34,939 nt of DNA from Welwitschia mirabilis. Lineage: Eukaryota; Gnetophyta; Gnetopsida; Welwitschiales. The first letter of the stretch is position 1. The number at the start of each line of letters is the position of its first letter. Below, in pieces: positions 30,900 to 34,939 of this stretch. The notes under the pieces were generated by a model. It did no database searches. It was not told the origin of the DNA and saw nothing but the letters and a program-made list of their open reading frames with translations. The stretch lies in NCBI GenBank assembly GCA_051453625.1, contig JBOZIK010000001.1, positions 219,087,837 to 219,122,775 on the forward strand. Reading direction: 5' to 3'. The translations under genes were made by a program, and so were the position numbers.

Positions 30900-30959
30900 T
30901 ATAAGATAAGATCAAATTATTAACTTTTATAGGATTCCTTAGAATAAGATAAAGTCTAC

Positions 30960-31370
30960 ACCTGAGGCAAATGTAATTAATAAATAATATGATTCTCTTG
31001 ATGATGTTGAAAATTTTGAATCAATTACAGTCTTTAACAACTTTCAATTTATTAGTATAAGTGATCACATACCTTATGATGATACATGGGTTCTTGACAT
31101 AGGCTTTACTTATTACATAACTTATCAAATTGATTATTTTGATGAATTTATTAAATCACTAAGTAAAACTTATTTGCTAAATAATAATTCAATTCTTGTG
31201 AAAGGTTATGGTTTGGTTATCATTAACTTGACATTGCTACCTTCTCAAACTATTTCTCATGTGCTGTATGTTTCTTATTTGAGATCACTTATTCTATTAC
31301 TCTCCATTTTTAATATGAGAAGAACACTTTATTTCCATGATGAAACACTCATTGGATATTTATGATAGTA
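30960..31370 (+). pseudogene. Copia protease, second element
   Basis: DDTWVLDIGFTYYIT at 31078-31122 is the retropepsin active site, with the central residue changed: Asp-Ile-Gly (31096-31104) instead of Asp-Thr/Ser-Gly, via an ATA codon that is one C-to-T step from ACA. IDYFDEFIKS and NNNSILVKGYG match the FxxF...xVxVANG strand region. HVLYVSYLRSLILLLSI matches the VPxLxxNLLS block that leads into GAG-pre-integrase. The part from 30985 to 31365 is nearly stop-free, the best-preserved stretch of this element. Confidence 0.87.
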
Positions 31371-31630
31371 ATCAAGAACAAGATATGAAAGGCTATATGG
31401 ATGGAAAGCTCATTCATCTTCATTATTATGTTAGAATGTGGAAAATTACTTATAAGGTTTCCCAAGATGAAATCTCTCCCTTGCTACTGTAACATACTTG
31501 ACTAGGACATCCTACTCCTTGTACAATGAATGCAATTCATGAGAATAGTCACCATTTTATTCCATTCATTCCATAGAATTTTATTTAGTGTGAAGTATGT
31601 ATTATGGGTAAAGAAACTAAATAATAATTT
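31371..31630 (+). pseudogene. Copia GAG-pre-integrase, second element
   Basis: LGHPTPCTMNAI near 31500 is the (R)LGHPS His motif of the HHCC finger and CEVCIMGKETK near 31590 its Cys pair (CxxCQxGKxxR). Upstream, MDGKLIHLHYY matches the GRLYYLD segment. Stops interrupt the frame. Confidence 0.82.
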
Positions 31631-32345
31631 ATACCAAGTAAATAACATGCTGATCAAAATATTTTGCTTATTTACAATGATCTATTTAGACCTATACCAG
31701 TTGTAACTCCTTATGGGTTTCATTATTTTATCTCTTTTATTGATGATGAATCCCAAATAACTTGGATATAATTCATTAAATTCAAATTACAAACTTTTAA
31801 TATTTTTAAGAAGTTCAAAACTAAAGTAAAAAATCAAGATAACTATTGGATTAAAATTTTTCACTTAGATAATAGTGGCAAGTTTTACTTTTGAAGGGAT
31901 TTGACATTTGAATATCTACCCTTAGATACCCTAGCAAAATGGCATTACTAAGTGATTTAATCACATTATCGTGGATATGGAATGTTCTATGATGTGTTTC
32001 AGTGATTTTAAGACCTAGCTTTAGGGTGAAGTAGTGAATACAATAATACATCTTAATAATTATACTAGTCAATATATTGAAAAAGGAGTATCTATAGCTA
32101 AAAAGTGGTATAAGTTAAAGCAAATAATTTTCATGTTTTTAGTTTCAAGTGTTATGCCCATATTCCATGTGAACACCAAAAAAAACTTGAATCACATGCT
32201 CATAGTAACATCTTTATAGGATATTCAACTGAGCAAAAGGGTTATTGAATGTATCTCGCAAAGCATTATAAGATTATTATTTCTTATGATGTAATATTTT
32301 CAAAGGCTTTGAATAATGATTTAGCTTAATCCTCTGAAGCTTTAT
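31631..32345 (+). pseudogene. Copia integrase, second element
   Basis: YNDLFRPIPV near 31678 holds the first Asp (HxDVxGP). HYFISFIDDESQITWI follows at about 31722 (YFVTFIDDxSRxTWV). HLDNSGKFYF at 31862 retains the second Asp (RSDNGxEF). The Glu-bearing VERKHRH motif is unreadable and probably lost in the 31900-32060 stretch. NIFIGYSTEQKGY near 32208 followed by YDVIFSKAL is the C-terminal (VF)xGYSxxxKGY...DVxF block, which is in good order. A run of GAT codons (32657-32672) farther on encodes an acidic tract in the linker to RT. Confidence 0.85.
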
Positions 32346-32689
32346 TTTTTCTCTAATATAGTAACCATATTGGATCCTTAATATCTTTTAGTTGAGAAGG
32401 AAGATATGGCTACTAGTAATTCTTTAGTTCCTTCTTTGGTATGACTACTTTAAAACCTATAGGAATTGCATGATTTGGTGCTCTTAGCATGCTTAATCAA
32501 GGCCCCAATAGTAATTTAATAGGTTTTATAATTGAAGAAGCTAATATTACTCAAAGATGAATCAATTTACTTCATTACAGTCCATCCTTCAATATGTTCA
32601 TGATGATGAGAAGGTTAAAACTAGACCTAAACATGGATCACATACATCTCATGACAATGATGATGATGATGAGTGACACATGGCTTTTG

Positions 32690-33460
32690 ATCATGAAAAA
32701 ACCTCATTTAAAAATTCTATTCTACATGATCATTGGATAAAATTCATGTAAGAATAATTCAATAGTCATGTTGAAAATGGTACTTGGAAGTCGGTAAATC
32801 TTCCATTAGGACACATAGTGTTACCTAAAAAATGGGTTTTCTACAATAAATACAATATAAACAATACCCTTGAGTAACATAAAATTTAGCTTACTATCGT
32901 AGGCCTTTGACAAAATAAAGGACTTTAATATAATCAAGTATTCACTCTAATAGCAAAATGGGATACTATCAGAATCATGATTGTCTTGGCAGCATAAAAA
33001 GAATAGAAGCTTTATCAATTGGACATAAAAACTACCTTTTTACATGGAGCCCTAAAAGGATAAATATATGATGCAATTAAAGGGTTTTGAAGAACATCAC
33101 AAAGAACATAAGGTATGTAGATTGATCAAGTCTCTATATAAGGCTAAACAAGTACCAAGAGCTTGATACACAAAGCTTATAGATTATTTAAATTGTATTA
33201 GATTTAGATTATGTAATTATTAAGATGTGGAAGTCATGTTATTCATAAAATCTAATGGGTATAAATCTACCTATATAGTGGTATGCATAGATGATATCTA
33301 ATAAATGTAATTATTAAGATGTAAAGAAGATGTAAAAAAAACAAAAATTACCTTAAAAAGGCATTCAAGATTTTTAATCTTAAACTGATGAGATTATACC
33401 TAAGTGTAGAAATTATTCAACAAAACAATGAAATATTTCTAACTTAATAGAAGTATATTA
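32690..33460 (+). pseudogene. Copia reverse transcriptase, second element
   Basis: NGTWKSVNLPLGHIVLPKKW near 32776-32835 starts the domain (NxTWxLVxLPxGxxxIxxKW). LYQLDIKTTFLHGALKG near 33010 carries the first catalytic Asp. CRLIKSLYKAKQVPRA near 33117 matches CKLxKSLYGLKQAPR. VVCIDDI at 33278-33298 is the catalytic YVDD box with both Asp codons intact (33290-33295), followed immediately by a TAA. An exact 18-base repeat (33211-33228 and 33305-33322) flanks this box. NGYKSTY precedes it as in the family. Confidence 0.9.
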
Positions 33461-34200
33461 AAAATCTGATCTAAACGTTTGGGCTAGAAGATGTAAAATA
33501 ATCTATAATACCTTTGGAAAAGAATGCCAAGATATCTACTAGCACAGACTTAAAACCTATAAATAAAATTAAATATGAAATAATAATAGAAAGTTAATTT
33601 ATATTACTAATACTAGACTAGGCATATCATATGTTATTGGTAATTTATAAAGGTATCTTCATGTGTGTAAGGTTACTTATCTAAACATTGTAAAGAGAAT
33701 ACTAAGATACCTAAAGAAGACTAAATATTTAGGTCGAAATTATAAAGAACTCTTAATTCATTATAAAGAAATATTTTAATGCTAATTTTACTAAACAAAC
33801 TAATACCTCCTTATTAAAATTAAGGTATATCCTTTTCTTAGGAAAATTACTTCTGTCTTAGTAGTTAAAGCATCAAAAACCTGTAACATGATCTTCCACT
33901 AAGATAGAATATACAACTGCTTCTGAAGCATGTATAAAAATTGAATATCTAAGAAAATTATTAGAAGTAGTAAAACTAAATAGAATATGATGATAGATCC
34001 CTTCATTAACAATCAGTGAGTAAATTGCATATCAAAAGAGCTAGTTCACCATAATAGGATAAAGCATTTTCATGTTGGAATCCACAAAATTAGGGAACTC
34101 ATATAAAATAAACTTATTATACCAATACACTATTTGAGTGCAAAGTAAACTATTGATATCCTTACTAAAATAGCTAATTGAAAGAATCTTTAATACTTTT
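33461..34200 (+). pseudogene. Copia RNase H and 3' end of pol, second element
   Basis: YHMLLVIYKGIFM near 33625 corresponds to the (R)PDIxYAVxxxSxFM region between RT and RNase H. Near 33890, SSTKIEYTTASEAC is the SRSSxEAEYxAL RNase H helix with a catalytic Glu in IEY. KHFHVGIHKIREL near 34065 and SAK*TIDILTK near 34140 correspond to the HIDxRYHFIRE and (Q)xADxxTK end motifs of copia RNase H. The stop in SAK*TID again replaces a Gln. Confidence 0.87.
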
Positions 34201-34297
34201 AATTCAAAATTATATAATGAGTTAATTTAAACTCTTTTTTTTTTGGTACATTATGGACATTTGACTAATGAGTCTTTAATTGAAGTTACTCTTGATC

Positions 34298-34437
34298 TAG
34301 TAGTATAGGATGGGTAGTACATTTTTAGCCTAGTACTATGGGATGTGTAGTATATTTTTTTGTCCTAACATTACAAGATGTGTAATGCACATCATAAGTC
34401 TTATTTGCTATGGGATGTGAAGTAGTAAATTAATTAC
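34298..34437 (+). repeat. Four-copy degenerate tandem motif, period about 35 bp
   Basis: Variants of AGTACTATGGGATGTGTAGTA occur at about 34300, 34333, 34367 and 34407, separated by T-rich spacers. Location upstream of the TATA box fits U3 enhancer-type repeats. Confidence 0.65.
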
Positions 34438-34460
34438 TTCTTTAATAAAGTAATTGTCTC

Positions 34461-34470
34461 ATATAAAAAC
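34461..34470 (+). promoter_or_regulatory. Probable LTR TATA box
   Basis: ATATAAAAAC preceded by CTC and followed by TTATTTAAGGAGG, downstream of the U3 repeats and about 290 bases before the LTR end. Confidence 0.55.
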
Positions 34471-34815
34471 TTATTTAAGGAGGTTTTATTGTAGGCCACA
34501 TTCTTAAGATTTTCCTTCACCTACTCTAGTTTTTCCTTGAAAGAGAATTTATTCCCACGTTGAGGGCAAAATTACTATGATTTATATTTATACAATGGTC
34601 CTACAACTAAGGGAACATGAAAAGCCTTTGAAACCCTAATGATAAGCTTACTTCTATAAGAAATATTTTCGTTGTAATAATGATGGAAAATATTTTAAAA
34701 AAATAAAATTTTAATTTTGAAAAAAATTTGCTTATGTTCTTACTTTTCTATTTGTCATCAGTTTTAGTTTCTTTTTCTTTGTTTTTATAGAGAGCGTTAA
34801 ATGTTGAGTAGATTT

Positions 34816-34939
34816 TAGTGGTACCCTTATGTTTCATATAATATTTCTAGAAGTTGTCATGTGCATTTATAGAATTTTTCCTTTTTATAATAAGGTTATA
34901 TTTTTTAAGAATGTAGCCCATGGTAAGTATTTTTTAACT
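34816..34939 (+). repeat. Leader-like repeat, copy B, with consensus splice donor
   Basis: Aligned with 11078-11202, including the terminal TGGTAAGT (GTAAGT at 34923-34928) and the closing AACT. It begins about 50 bases after the PBS-like site, which supports a 5' leader identity. The window ends here. Confidence 0.6.

Larger units (their letters stand above)
30900..34200 (+). mobile_element. Second Ty1/copia pol relic
   Basis: Protease, GAG-pre-integrase, integrase, RT and RNase H follow one another on the plus strand, the copia order. The motifs differ from those of the left copia element (for example WVLDIGFTYYIT here, YLDSGCSKHM there), so it is a different family. It has stops throughout and at least several frameshifts. 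The 3' flank (34200-34752) is LTR-like. Confidence 0.88.
34201..34752 (+). mobile_element. LTR-like region after the second copia pol
   Basis: Position after the pol end and a T-run at about 34229 fit the start of a 3' LTR near 34250. It holds a tandem motif array (34298-34437), a TATA box (34461) and an R-U5-like half that aligns with 24094-24271. It ends CTATTTGTCA near 34760, followed by a weak PBS-like TGTCATCAGTTT (34753-34764). The PBS-like sequence makes it uncertain whether this is the 3' LTR of the copia element or the 5' LTR of another element that continues beyond the window. Confidence 0.6.

Noticed and set aside
31851-32219. Overlapping 73- and 61-codon frames near 32 kb
   Set aside because: Both overlap the copia integrase, whose motifs lie in other frames on the plus strand.
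32657-32672. GAT microsatellite as a separate feature
   Set aside because: Only about five units and in frame with the acidic integrase-RT linker, so it is explained by coding sequence.
1-34939. Any host gene, defence system, CRISPR array or biosynthetic cluster
   Set aside because: Both strands were read; every recognisable protein motif belongs to an LTR retrotransposon, and no regular spacer-repeat array exists.

Overview
The window looks like a transposon graveyard from a plant nuclear genome. It is very AT-rich, CpG appears scarce by eye, and every coding block I could identify is a decayed LTR retrotransposon of a plant type (Ty1/copia, Ty3/gypsy of Athila-like and dual-RNase-H types, and a non-autonomous LTR element). 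I found no host gene, no intact transposon gene, no RNA gene and no CRISPR array. I cannot name the species. Eight runs of N interrupt the sequence; two are exactly 100 and two exactly 10 bases, which suggests placeholder gap sizes.

Layout from left to right. 1-2807 (-) is a copia element in the order reverse transcriptase, integrase, protease, gag, followed by its primer-binding site (PBS) and 5' LTR (2808-4084). 4085-about 5700 (-) is the leader, a tRNA-Asp-type PBS and the LTR of a second element, apparently interrupted by the copia insertion. About 5700-8160 is AT-rich, unrecognised or gap. 8160-10080 (-) is an Athila-like gypsy pol remnant with integrase, RNase H, RT start and protease tail. 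10081-14080 is largely unrecognised apart from a short leader-like repeat near 11.1 kb that recurs at the window end. 14080-23906 (+) is a long Ty3/gypsy relic: a coiled-coil remnant, a tandemly duplicated gag, a protease region, an RNase H-like domain placed before the RT, then RT, RNase H, integrase with its C-terminal module, and an unexplained trailing reading frame. 24094-24285 is an LTR end plus PBS, related to one at 34582-34764. 24780-25610 is a pyrimidine-rich block. 25971-26553 is a tandem duplication. 26559-29907 is a complete non-autonomous LTR element with matching 5-bp target-site duplications. 30900-34200 (+) is a second copia pol remnant, followed by LTR-like DNA to the right edge.

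The dominant history is nested insertion followed by cytosine-deamination decay: in-frame stops fall repeatedly where the family has glutamine, and the two gag copies show CAA in one copy against TAA in the other. Nothing here looks like a working multigene system. The most noteworthy items are the intact architecture of the non-autonomous element with its paired U3 palindrome, the domain order of the gypsy polyprotein, the gag duplication, and a repeated leader carrying a consensus splice-donor sequence.
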